The notes under the pieces: model-generated
Database searches by the model: none
Told to the model about the DNA's origin: nothing
What the model saw: only the letters and a program-made list of their open reading frames with translations
NCBI GenBank assembly: GCA_013286765.1
Contig: JABDFB010000040.1
Coordinates: forward strand, 1 to 19,393
Length of the DNA stretch: 19,393 nt
Reading direction: 5' to 3'
Origin: Deltaproteobacteria bacterium
Lineage (GTDB): Bacteria; Bdellovibrionota; UBA1018
Position numbers and translations under genes: made by a program
Shown: in pieces, positions 8,103 through 14,940 of the stretch
Numbering within the stretch: the stretch's first letter is position 1
Layout of the letters: each line of letters begins with the position of its first letter

Positions 8103-8995
8103 AGAAGCAAAGGTTCACTTTCAGCCTTCGATCAGACTGTTTGGCAGAAGTTCTTGCAGCTGGTCTGGCGGTTAGCCTTGCTCTTTCGCAATCCGCTTGT
8201 ATTTTCGGCAAGAACAATGTCCGTCAAGATGACAGCTATGGATCCGGGAGAGACTCGCAGCTCTCTTCAACAAATGTTCCACAAATGGATCCACCGGTTC
8301 GGAGGATTTATAAAGGGCCAGGGAGGGTGACGAAGGAAGACTTTATTGATCAAAATCCTGATGAGGGATCACTCTGGGCGAATAACGGACAAACCAATTA
8401 TTATTTTACGAAAAACAAAATTAGAAATCCGGGGGATATTGTCTCGCTTTCTATTGAAACAGATCTGTTTAAGGAAATCGGATCTGAAATTCGACGTACA
8501 CTGGGAAAGAAAGAAAAAGATATTGAAGTGGAGACTCTGCGGGACTCTTACAAAACAAAATATGCACTCGAGTTCGCTAAGCTAAAAGGGGATGGAAAGC
8601 CCGAGATTAAAAATGAGACAAAGCCGGAGGTGCCACAAGAGGCCAATAGTAATGCAAATGATAAGAAGAACCCGCCCATTAAGATGGCTCTTCCTATTCC
8701 AAATCCAAAAACAGAAGACGAAGCCCAACGAATTCTACAGAGAATATCTTTAAAAGACGTCGACCTCTATCCTGAACTTGACTACAAAGTAGGCGATAAA
8801 ATGATGGGAGAAATTATTGAGCGGTATCCTAATGGGAATTATAAAGTCAGGGTTGTGAGGCGAATTCCGTATGCACGCGGACCGCAACGGATAGTTGCTA
8901 TAACAGGTGTGATACGTGGATCGGATATCGATGATGATACCGATGGAATAAGTTCCGGGAAGTTATATGAATATCGTATTGAAGTCTCACGCTAG
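8099..8995 (+). CDS. flgH: Flagellar L-ring lipoprotein FlgH
   Basis: Outer-membrane ring lipoprotein of the basal body. It is 298 aa against about 232 in E. coli. The N-terminus is a signal peptide ending in the lipobox-like SQSAC, with C34 as the likely lipidated residue; glutamine at -3 makes the box atypical. FlgH features: GSLWANNGQTNYYF (90-103), the RNPGDIVSLSIE strand (109-120), and the C-terminal block VGDKMMGEIIERYPNGNYKV (231-250) followed by RGPQRIVAITGVIRGSDID (260-278). The stretch at about 135-225 is charged and low in hydrophobics (Lys/Glu/Asn/Pro), replacing the usual conserved middle. TTG start overlapping the flgA stop by four bases. The alternative label is FlgH-like lipoprotein, but position and C-terminus make FlgH the best call. 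Confidence 0.9.
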   Translation: MKKQRFTFSLRSDCLAEVLAAGLAVSLALSQSACIFGKNNVRQDDSYGSGRDSQLSSTNVPQMDPPVRRIYKGPGRVTKEDFIDQNPDEGSLWANNGQTNYYFTKNKIRNPGDIVSLSIETDLFKEIGSEIRRTLGKKEKDIEVETLRDSYKTKYALEFAKLKGDGKPEIKNETKPEVPQEANSNANDKKNPPIKMALPIPNPKTEDEAQRILQRISLKDVDLYPELDYKVGDKMMGEIIERYPNGNYKVRVVRRIPYARGPQRIVAITGVIRGSDIDDDTDGISSGKLYEYRIEVSR

Positions 8996-10019
8996 AAATT
9001 TGCGCTTGGTAGCAGTTTTCTTTCTATTTTTGATCGTATCAATATTAATTCCAAAATTGAGTCATTCCGCCAGATTGAAGGATGTAGCAACGGTAAAGGG
9101 CGTGCGAGAGAACGTGCTAATCGGTTACGGAATTGTGGTTGGCCTAAAGGGCACTGGTGATTCCAGTTCAGACATGACCAGTCAATCCTTAACGCGATTA
9201 TTTTCTAAACTTGGATTGGATACACAAAACAATGCAAATGTTAAATCAAAAAACGCCGCGGCCGTAATTGTGACGGCAAAATTACCTCCGTTTGCACGCG
9301 CAGGAAATAAAATGGATGTTATTGTGAGTTCTATCGGTGATTCAGCCAGTTTGGAGGGAGGCGTCCTTCTGGTTACACCGCTCAGAGCCGGTGATCAAAA
9401 TATTTATGCGGTAGCGCAAGGTCCAGTGAGTATTGGCGCTACGGCAGATGGCAGTACTAAAAACTTCCCAACTACGGCAAGAGTTGTCGGGGGAGCAACT
9501 ATTGAAAAAGATCTGGATAGTAATTTTTCCAATCGGAAAAGTTTCCGTTTAAGTTTGCATAATCCTGATTTCACTACAGCGGCAAGAGCTGTGGCGACGA
9601 TTAATGCGGAGTTGGGGGGGCAGTACGCGACGGCATACGACAGTGGAACTATCGATGTGATTGTACCATTTAACTATGAAGGAAATTCCGTCGAACTTTT
9701 GGCGATTATCGAAAATTTCAATATTAATGTTGATACGAAAGCAAAAGTAGTCTTGAATGAACGCACAGGAACTGTCATAATGGGAGAACATGTAAGCATT
9801 GATCCGGTTGCGATTTCACATGGCGATCTTGCAATTGAGATTAAGGGCGCTCCAAAAGGGACGAAGCCCGAAAGAGTAGCTGAGATCAAAGCTGCAGCCA
9901 GTGTTTCTGAGTTGGTAAGAGCGTTGAATACATTAGGTGTACAGCCGAAAGATTTAACAGCCATTTTTCAAACGCTGAAAGGTTTAGGAGCATTAAAAGC
10001 TGAATTGGAAATAATGTAA
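8967..10019 (+). CDS. flgI: Flagellar P-ring protein FlgI
   Basis: Structural subunit of the periplasmic P ring, the bushing around the rod in the peptidoglycan layer. It is 350 aa, normal. Residues 1-35 are a Sec signal peptide (hydrophobic core about 13-29, cleavage predicted after SHSA). The mature protein opens with the family hallmark RLKDVATVKGVRENVLIGYG and GLKGTGDS. Further blocks are KNAAAVIVTAKLPPFARAGN, DVIVSSIGDA-like, and the C-terminal LNTLGVQPKDLTAIFQTLKG. The ATG at 8967 lies inside flgH (29-base overlap), with GGGA six bases upstream. The substrate of FlgA, encoded two genes earlier. Confidence 0.97.
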   Translation: MNIVLKSHARNLRLVAVFFLFLIVSILIPKLSHSARLKDVATVKGVRENVLIGYGIVVGLKGTGDSSSDMTSQSLTRLFSKLGLDTQNNANVKSKNAAAVIVTAKLPPFARAGNKMDVIVSSIGDSASLEGGVLLVTPLRAGDQNIYAVAQGPVSIGATADGSTKNFPTTARVVGGATIEKDLDSNFSNRKSFRLSLHNPDFTTAARAVATINAELGGQYATAYDSGTIDVIVPFNYEGNSVELLAIIENFNINVDTKAKVVLNERTGTVIMGEHVSIDPVAISHGDLAIEIKGAPKGTKPERVAEIKAAASVSELVRALNTLGVQPKDLTAIFQTLKGLGALKAELEIM

Positions 10020-10055
10020 AGGTTTGTAGGGGGTAGGCTAAACGGCCAACATATC

Positions 10056-10238
10056 ATGGATGATGTGGAAAATCGAAAACCAGGGCTAATTGATTTTAGC
10101 TTTTTCCAGGAAATAAGACAGGTAAGGCGTCCTGCTAGGATGGTAGGGGTCTCTAGTCTTAAAAACGATTTTCTTTTTAGCATGGAAGCTAATTCGGCCG
10201 AGCTGAAACTCTATTCCCTGCAGGGGGGTGGAAGCTAG
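10056..10238 (+). CDS. Hypothetical 60-aa protein between flgI and flgJ
   Basis: Not recognised. A 60-codon ORF fills most of the flgI-flgJ gap; its TAG stop overlaps the GTG start of flgJ by one base (TAGTG), the kind of junction seen in coupled genes. No hydrophobic segment or signal peptide. It is mixed charged, with a basic middle (RQVRRPARM, residues 21-29) and a Gly-rich end. Codon use resembles its neighbours. Against it: no Shine-Dalgarno before the ATG at 10056 and 36 bases from the flgI stop. It could be a small flagellar accessory protein or a chance ORF in a leader for flgJ. Confidence 0.42.
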   Translation: MDDVENRKPGLIDFSFFQEIRQVRRPARMVGVSSLKNDFLFSMEANSAELKLYSLQGGGS

Positions 10239-10627
10239 TGAAGTCCACGGAATTAGGGAGTTCCTCTTTCGCCCCTTCAAATTTAGCCAGAAACGCGCGG
10301 GAAACGCCTTCCAAGGTAGTGCCAAAAATCGATCGTTCTAAAGTAGACCCATCGATTGTGAAGGCCGCTGAAGGAATGGAAGCAATGTTTATCGATTACA
10401 TGATGAATGTCATGCGCCAAACAGTTCCCAAAAATGATTTAGATCTGGAATCTCCCGCCTCCGAAATCTATCGTGGAATGTTAGATCAGGAATACGCGGA
10501 AAAGGCTGCCCATCTCGGTGGATTTGGTTTAGCAGATGAGATCATTGCTTATCTTGAGTCACAGAGATACAATCTAAGTCAGGGGCATGAGGGGCAAGCT
10601 GCTCCTCCGAAGAGGGAGAAACCATGA
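10238..10627 (+). CDS. flgJ: Rod-binding / rod-cap protein FlgJ, N-terminal domain only
   Basis: Scaffold (cap) for flagellar rod assembly. 129 aa corresponding to the N-terminal rod-binding domain alone, with no muramidase domain; the single-domain form is normal in several non-gammaproteobacterial groups. Signature: AAEGMEAMFIDYMMNVMRQTVP (about residues 43-64), EIYRGMLDQEYAEKAA and GGFGLADEI near the end. GTG start at 10238 with a purine-rich GGTGGAAG upstream, touching the stop of the small ORF before it. The stop overlaps flgM by four bases (ATGA). The peptidoglycan hydrolase that opens the wall for the rod must be encoded elsewhere. Confidence 0.92.
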   Translation: MKSTELGSSSFAPSNLARNARETPSKVVPKIDRSKVDPSIVKAAEGMEAMFIDYMMNVMRQTVPKNDLDLESPASEIYRGMLDQEYAEKAAHLGGFGLADEIIAYLESQRYNLSQGHEGQAAPPKREKP

Positions 10628-10950
10628 AGGTAAATCATTCGGGCTCAGATCAAGTTCAGAGCAGTGAATCGTTAAAGAGTAAAAATACAGAAAAAGCGAA
10701 TTCCAAAAGGAATGAGAAGAGTTCGGCTAGCGCCGCCGATTCAGACATGAAGGCGTTGGCAGGAGCTAAGGCAGAAATTTCGCCGCGCGCTCGTGAATCT
10801 GCTCAAGCAAGAGACGTCGCTTTGAGTACGCCTGATGTGAGAGAAGACAAAATTCGCGAACTCAAGAGCAGAATCGCCGATGGGAAGTACAACATCAATC
10901 CTCAAGGAATAGCAGATCATCTTGTGGATGAACATTTGAAGTCGATATAG
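10624..10950 (+). CDS. flgM: Anti-sigma-28 factor FlgM
   Basis: Binds and inhibits sigma-28 (FliA) until the hook is complete, then is exported. 108 aa. The N-terminal two thirds are low-complexity, rich in Ser/Lys/Ala and probably disordered, as expected for FlgM. The sigma-binding C-terminus is clear: DVREDKIRELKSRIADGKYN (about 80-99), then the helix INPQGIADHLVDEHLK. Overlaps flgJ by four bases. Lies downstream of the predicted sigma-28 promoter of this operon (5628-5654), implying negative feedback, and upstream of another, weaker sigma-28-like sequence at 10954-10980. Confidence 0.93.
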   Translation: MKVNHSGSDQVQSSESLKSKNTEKANSKRNEKSSASAADSDMKALAGAKAEISPRARESAQARDVALSTPDVREDKIRELKSRIADGKYNINPQGIADHLVDEHLKSI

Positions 10951-10953
10951 TAG

Positions 10954-10980
10954 TAAAGAGTTTTTAGATAGGGCTGTTGA
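10954..10980 (+). promoter_or_regulatory. Weak sigma-28-like promoter ahead of flgN-flgK-flgL
   Basis: TAAAGAGT at 10954-10961 (six of eight to TAAAGTTT), exactly 11 bases, then GCTGTTGA at 10973-10980 (five of eight to GCCGATAA). It lies directly after the flgM stop in the only sizeable gap (86 bases) of the distal part of the operon. Class-3 promoters ahead of flgK/flgL are known in enterics. The match is poor, so it is only a candidate. Confidence 0.28.
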
Positions 10981-11014
10981 CCGTAAGATTTGATGAAAGT
11001 TGATGTTAAGTAAA

Positions 11015-11033
11015 TGCAATCAGGAGGATTGCA
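11015..11033 (+). promoter_or_regulatory. flgN leader hairpin with Shine-Dalgarno in the loop (candidate CsrA site)
   Basis: TGCAATC (11015-11021), loop AGGAG (11022-11026), GATTGCA (11027-11033): a perfect 7-bp stem with the flgN Shine-Dalgarno as the loop, four bases before the GTG start at 11037. A GGA displayed in a hairpin loop over the ribosome site is the established CsrA/RsmA target geometry, and csrA lies 3 kb downstream. The structure is directly visible; binding is inferred. Confidence 0.6.
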
Positions 11034-11036
11034 AAC

Positions 11037-11552
11037 GTGGAAAGAGCACTTCTAGCAGAAATCTACCACGCGTTACAGAAGCTGATCGGACTTCATCGAC
11101 AGCTCCTGGAAGCGACCCGAGGTGAGCATCAGGCGATTGTTGAAGCTAATCTGAAAGGAATTCAGATGGCGACAAACATGAAGCAAGCCCTTGTAGAAAC
11201 AATTGGCCAAACTGAAAGTTCGCGACTGAAATCTACCGGGCAATTGGCTGCTGTTTTAGGAAAAAATCCAGCCGAATTGACTCTCAAAAATATCATTCAG
11301 ATCGCTCAAGATGTGGATCGCGCCGTCTCCGACTCTCTACGCACGAGTTACAATGTGCTCAATCTTCTTATTCAACGAATTACTGAACAAAATCAAAGTA
11401 ATAAAATTTTGATCGAAAATTCATTAGCTCACATGCAAAAATTAAGAGGGAATGCCCTTACAGAGGCCTCTAGTGCTTCGGTGACTTATACGCAACAGGG
11501 TGAAAAATCCGTGAATGTAAAGAGTTCTCATCTTATTTCGAGGGAGGCTTAG
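11037..11552 (+). CDS. flgN: Flagellar export chaperone FlgN
   Basis: Cytoplasmic chaperone that keeps the hook-filament junction proteins FlgK and FlgL soluble and delivers them to the export gate. 171 aa, almost entirely helical, with the FlgN-type N-terminal helix (ALLAEIYHALQKLIGLHRQL), a long amphipathic central region, and a Ser/Thr-rich tail after about residue 140. No membrane segment. GTG start with a strong AGGAGGA at 11022-11028, which lies in a hairpin. Six bases separate its stop from the GTG of flgK, its client. Placement between flgM and flgK is the classic one. Confidence 0.88.
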   Translation: MERALLAEIYHALQKLIGLHRQLLEATRGEHQAIVEANLKGIQMATNMKQALVETIGQTESSRLKSTGQLAAVLGKNPAELTLKNIIQIAQDVDRAVSDSLRTSYNVLNLLIQRITEQNQSNKILIENSLAHMQKLRGNALTEASSASVTYTQQGEKSVNVKSSHLISREA

Positions 11553-11558
11553 GAAAAA

Positions 11559-12983
11559 GTGCCTATTCCTAATATACTCCAAACTGGGCACTCCGGACTA
11601 ATGGCCGCAAAAGGCGGAATCGCAACGGCCGGTCATAATATCGCAAATGCCAATACCGAGGGGTTCTCACGTCAGCGGGTTACAACAGAAGCGACGGAGC
11701 CGAGGGGTTCGTTATACGGAAATAGAGTCTTTGGTACAGGCACCAAACTATCTCGTGTCGATCGGTTTAACGACGAATATTTAGAAAAACAAATTAGAAA
11801 CTCGAATCGGGATTTATCTTATCACGAGGAAAAAGAAGTCAGCTTAAAGCAAGTCGAAGATATTTTTAATGAGATGAACGGCGATGGACTCAACCGATTG
11901 CTTTCAAAATTCTTCAACGAATTTAGAAAGCTTTCAAATGAACCCGAGAGTCCGGCCATCCGTCAGTCCGTGAAGGAGTCTTCGCAGGCGATGGTAAATG
12001 ACTTCCATCGACTAAGAAGCGAACTAGACAGTGTCCGTAGGCATATGGATTCGCGGATCGAAGGTTGTGTTTCGGAGATCAATTCGCTCGTTAAAGAGAT
12101 TGCCGATCAGAACGATAGTATTAAATTGGTAGAGATTACCGGTGGTTCTCCTAATGATCTGTTGGACAAACGTGACCTTGCATTGAAAAAATTAGGATCT
12201 TACTTCGATATAAGTGCACGTTTAGATAATAAACACAATCTTACCGTTGATCTGCGAGGAATAGGCCCGCTTGTTTCTGCCAAGGAGTCTCAGACCTTGA
12301 GTGTGGAAAGAACTCAGGCCGACGATCGAGGAAAAGTCGCACAGGCTGCTGACATTAGATTTTCTGGTAGCTCTTCGCAAGTTATTACCCATCAGATAAA
12401 AACGGGCAAACTAGGGGCTCTGTTAGAAGTTCGAGATCAGTATCTGTCAAATATGGCTGAGCGCTTGGATGAACTTGCCTATTCTCTGGTGAAATCGGTC
12501 AATGATATACATGCGACAGGTGTAACTCCATCAGGGGCGACTGGGGTGATGTTTTTTAAGCCTTTGGATCAGAAAGATCGGGCCTCTGAGTTTATTTCGC
12601 TCTCCCATGAAATTTCGGCTGGTGCTCACAATATCGCAACGGCTATGACATCTGATGCTCCTGGCGACAACCGAATTCCGCTGGCTATTTCCAAACTTCA
12701 AACAGATCGCGTTGTTGATCAGAATACGGCAACTCTGGAAGACTTCTATAATTCCATTGTCAGCGGTGTTGGTGTTAATTTGTCGCGCAATCGCTTTGAT
12801 ATGAATCAGCAAAAAGATATTATGTCGCAACTCAGTAAGCTTCGTGAACAGATATCGGGCGTTTCAATAGACGAAGAGACAACGTTGCTCTTGCAATTTC
12901 AACATGCATTTGATGCGTCTGCAAAAGTAATACAGGTTGCCGATGAAATGCTAAAAGAAATATTGTCATTGGGGCGCTGGTAA
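11559..12983 (+). CDS. flgK: Flagellar hook-filament junction protein 1, FlgK (HAP1)
   Basis: First junction protein between hook and filament, exported by the flagellar type III system with FlgN's help. 474 aa, shorter than enteric FlgK (about 547), so the variable middle domain is reduced. Seen: the N-terminal signature LQTGHSGLMAAKGGIATAGHNI with ANANTEGFSRQRV, the conserved GDGLNRLLSKFFNEFRKLS, LLDKRDLALKKL in the first 250 residues, and the C-terminal coiled coil ending LLLQFQHAFDASAKVIQ followed by VADEMLKEIL. GTG start at 11559, with AGGA at 11551-11554 and GGGAGG further upstream. Followed by flgL after 10 bases. Confidence 0.97.
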   Translation: MPIPNILQTGHSGLMAAKGGIATAGHNIANANTEGFSRQRVTTEATEPRGSLYGNRVFGTGTKLSRVDRFNDEYLEKQIRNSNRDLSYHEEKEVSLKQVEDIFNEMNGDGLNRLLSKFFNEFRKLSNEPESPAIRQSVKESSQAMVNDFHRLRSELDSVRRHMDSRIEGCVSEINSLVKEIADQNDSIKLVEITGGSPNDLLDKRDLALKKLGSYFDISARLDNKHNLTVDLRGIGPLVSAKESQTLSVERTQADDRGKVAQAADIRFSGSSSQVITHQIKTGKLGALLEVRDQYLSNMAERLDELAYSLVKSVNDIHATGVTPSGATGVMFFKPLDQKDRASEFISLSHEISAGAHNIATAMTSDAPGDNRIPLAISKLQTDRVVDQNTATLEDFYNSIVSGVGVNLSRNRFDMNQQKDIMSQLSKLREQISGVSIDEETTLLLQFQHAFDASAKVIQVADEMLKEILSLGRW

Positions 12984-12993
12984 GGGATGACGG

Positions 12994-13944
12994 ATGAGGG
13001 TTACAGAAAATACAAACTATGAGACCATTCGGGAAGGGCTCCATCGTAGCAAAGATCGCCTAGATAATTTGCAACTTCAGTCCGCAACGCTGAGAAAGCT
13101 CAATCACCCGTCTGATGATCCGGTCGGTTCCGCAAAAGTTTTGGAACTGAGAACGGAAAAAGAGAACTACGAACAGTTTCTACGAAATGGGCAGATTGCT
13201 CGATCATTTCTAGACAGCACTGATCATGCCCTTGGCGATCTTTCAGATATGATTATGCGGTGCAAAGAGATCGCAATCAATCAAGCTAGCTCCCCAAATT
13301 CGAGCGAAGAAGCAAGGCTGAGCGTATCGGAAGAATTGGGACAACTTTTTCAACAGGCAGTTGCGGTCGCGAATCGGAAGCTGGGAGATCGATTCCTCTT
13401 CGGTGGCTACAAAACCCTGAGACCTCCTGTTGATTCTGAAGGTGTTTATCACGGCGACGACGGTCAACAGATGATTGAGATCGCAAACGAAGTATTCATA
13501 TCGATGAATATTCCAGGATCCGAAGGTTTTAATACTCAACCAAAACCATCTAATTACTCTCAGGGCACCCCACCTTCCGAGAAGGAAGATGCCCATACTG
13601 ACCTGGAAAATGTGAATCTTTTTGAGGCTATTCGAAAGATTCGCATTGCTGTCTTGGCAGGCGACATTGGGAATGTTAGAAATGCTCTTGATGACTTCGA
13701 TCGGCTGCAGAGTAAGATGATTTCGCTTCGAGCAAAAGTAGGAGCAAGGATTCAAGGATTACAGATTACCGAGCGGTCTTTAGAGCGGCATGGTTTAACA
13801 AATTCTGCTCTGAGTTCTACTATAGAAGATGCTGATATGGTTCAGGTAGTAAACGACATGGGAAAAGAAGAAACAGTATTCAAGAGTGCGCTAGCTAGTT
13901 CAAGACGTTTAATTCAGCCAACCCTATTGGATTTCTTGAAATAG
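12994..13944 (+). CDS. flgL: Flagellar hook-filament junction protein 3, FlgL (HAP3)
   Basis: Second junction protein, flagellin-like, on which the filament is built. 316 aa, normal. The N-terminus MRVTENTNYETIREGLHRSK leads into LDNLQLQSATLRKLNHPSDDP, the flagellin/FlgL coiled coil with the conserved PSDDP. RFLFGGYKTLRPP (about 130-142) is the typical FlgL middle motif. The C-terminus has the coiled coil SLRAKVGARIQGLQITERSL followed by a helix with FKSALASSRRLIQPTLLDFL. The ATG at 12994 has AAGGGA six bases upstream. Last gene of the structural run; csrA follows after 116 bases without an evident terminator. Confidence 0.97.
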   Translation: MRVTENTNYETIREGLHRSKDRLDNLQLQSATLRKLNHPSDDPVGSAKVLELRTEKENYEQFLRNGQIARSFLDSTDHALGDLSDMIMRCKEIAINQASSPNSSEEARLSVSEELGQLFQQAVAVANRKLGDRFLFGGYKTLRPPVDSEGVYHGDDGQQMIEIANEVFISMNIPGSEGFNTQPKPSNYSQGTPPSEKEDAHTDLENVNLFEAIRKIRIAVLAGDIGNVRNALDDFDRLQSKMISLRAKVGARIQGLQITERSLERHGLTNSALSSTIEDADMVQVVNDMGKEETVFKSALASSRRLIQPTLLDFLK

Positions 13945-14013
13945 TTATCAGAAAAACGAAAAGCGATGACACGGAGAGAAAAAAGTTGCAAGTGGCAGGG
14001 CGTTAGAATAAAC

Positions 14014-14032
14014 GTTCCTTCGGTAAAGGAAT
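14014..14032 (+). promoter_or_regulatory. csrA leader upstream hairpin
   Basis: Stem 14014-14020 with 14026-14032 (seven pairs, one G-U) around loop CGGTA. It contains a GGA at 14028-14030. A further GGA lies at 13973-13975. It may be a second CsrA contact in the csrA leader or simply a spacer structure. Confidence 0.4.
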
Positions 14033-14046
14033 ACTCGGTTTAAGCA

Positions 14047-14060
14047 AAGATGGAGATCTT
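14047..14060 (+). promoter_or_regulatory. csrA Shine-Dalgarno in a hairpin loop (candidate autoregulatory CsrA site)
   Basis: AAGAT (14047-14051), loop GGAG (14052-14055), ATCTT (14056-14060): a perfect five-bp stem ending directly before the csrA ATG, with the whole Shine-Dalgarno core as the loop. CsrA is known to repress its own translation in several bacteria by binding GGA over the ribosome site. The structure is seen; the regulation is inferred. Confidence 0.55.
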
Positions 14061-14285
14061 ATGTTAGTATTAACCCGTAAGTTGGGGGAAAGCATTGCAA
14101 TTGATGACCACATCAAGGTAGTTGTGGTCCAAATCAAGGGCAAACAGGTAAGATTGGGTATACAAGCCCCCAAGGAAACAAAAATTCATCGAGAAGAGGT
14201 TTATGCAGCTATTCAGGACCAGAATAAGGAAGCTGCAAAGAGTTCAATCGGAATGTCGGAAGTATCAAGGGCTTTAAAGGGTTAA
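14061..14285 (+). CDS. csrA: Carbon storage regulator CsrA (RNA-binding translational regulator)
   Basis: Homodimeric RNA-binding protein that recognises GGA in hairpin loops and usually blocks ribosome binding. 74 aa. The core is complete: MLVLTRKLGESIAIDDHIKV (residues 1-20), then KQVRLGIQAPKETKIHREEV with the conserved R31 and the RNA-contacting RxE motif (R44, E45, E46). The C-terminal tail of about 20 residues is somewhat longer than in E. coli (61 aa). ATG at 14061; its Shine-Dalgarno GGAG is in a hairpin loop. Directly followed by fliW, its protein antagonist. Co-location with flgK/flgL points to flagellar gene control. Confidence 0.97.
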   Translation: MLVLTRKLGESIAIDDHIKVVVVQIKGKQVRLGIQAPKETKIHREEVYAAIQDQNKEAAKSSIGMSEVSRALKG

Positions 14286-14309
14286 TATACACTAACCAAG
14301 AGGTTGAGC

Positions 14310-14864
14310 GTGATCATAGAAACAGGAAGTTTTGGGCCACTCAATATTGGCAATGAAGAAATAATTCATATTCCACAAGGAATTCTAGGTTTTCAGGAAT
14401 TAAAAAAATATTGTCTGGTCGACCCGGGTGACGACACACTGATTCTGTGGCTTCAGTCACTTGAAAAGCCACAAGTCGCCTTTCCCGTCTTAGAGCCAAA
14501 AATCTATAAAGCAGATTATATTGTGAAGCTGGCTGGTGCCGATCTACGTGAACTGAAACTCGAAAATCTAGGGCGTGCGGCCGTCTTCAATATTCTCACT
14601 ATTCCCGACGACGTCAGTAAAATGACGGCTAATTTGAAAGCACCCATTGTAATTAACATTCGGGAACAGCTTGCCAAACAGGTCGTTCTTCAAGAAAACG
14701 ATTATGAGATTAAACATAACATGTTTAAAGAGCTTCGAACGCAGTTGATGACTATTCGTGCACAGCAGGACTCTGCGAAAGCTCAACTGTTGGACCAGGA
14801 AAAGACATCTTCCGTCATTAGCGTGCCGAGTATTCCAGTCTCACCGGCTGTGCGCGCGATATAG
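14310..14864 (+). CDS. fliW: Flagellar assembly factor FliW (CsrA antagonist)
   Basis: Binds CsrA allosterically and also flagellin in species where it has been studied, so that filament growth tunes CsrA activity. The conserved core has GSFGPLNIGNEEIIHIPQGI with LGFQELKKYCLVD, then AVFNILTIPDD followed by SKMTANLKAPIVIN and KQVVLQENDYEIKH. The GTG at 14310 is preferred because AAGAGG (14298-14303) sits six bases upstream; the TTG at 14304 would touch that site. The protein is then 184 aa, with an extra tail of about 35 residues rich in Ser/Gln/Val beyond the usual FliW end. A small hairpin (14280-14297) spanning the csrA stop lies just before the ribosome site. No clear terminator follows. 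Confidence 0.95.
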   Translation: MIIETGSFGPLNIGNEEIIHIPQGILGFQELKKYCLVDPGDDTLILWLQSLEKPQVAFPVLEPKIYKADYIVKLAGADLRELKLENLGRAAVFNILTIPDDVSKMTANLKAPIVINIREQLAKQVVLQENDYEIKHNMFKELRTQLMTIRAQQDSAKAQLLDQEKTSSVISVPSIPVSPAVRAI

Positions 14865-14940
14865 TTACGTTGCATTTCCCAATTTAAAATGAAAGTACCT
14901 TCCGTGGCGGTCTCAGAAGACGGGCAAAAAACTTTTCTAC

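Noticed and set aside
13243..13755. 170-codon open frame antisense to flgL
   Set aside because: It lies wholly within a well-supported gene, has no ribosome site and its translation resembles no family; codon-mirroring artefact.
14865..14940. Possible terminator between fliW and the convergent TPR gene (GTCT-CAGA-AGAC near 14910)
   Set aside because: Only a four-bp stem with an A-rich, not T-rich, tail; not convincing on either strand.
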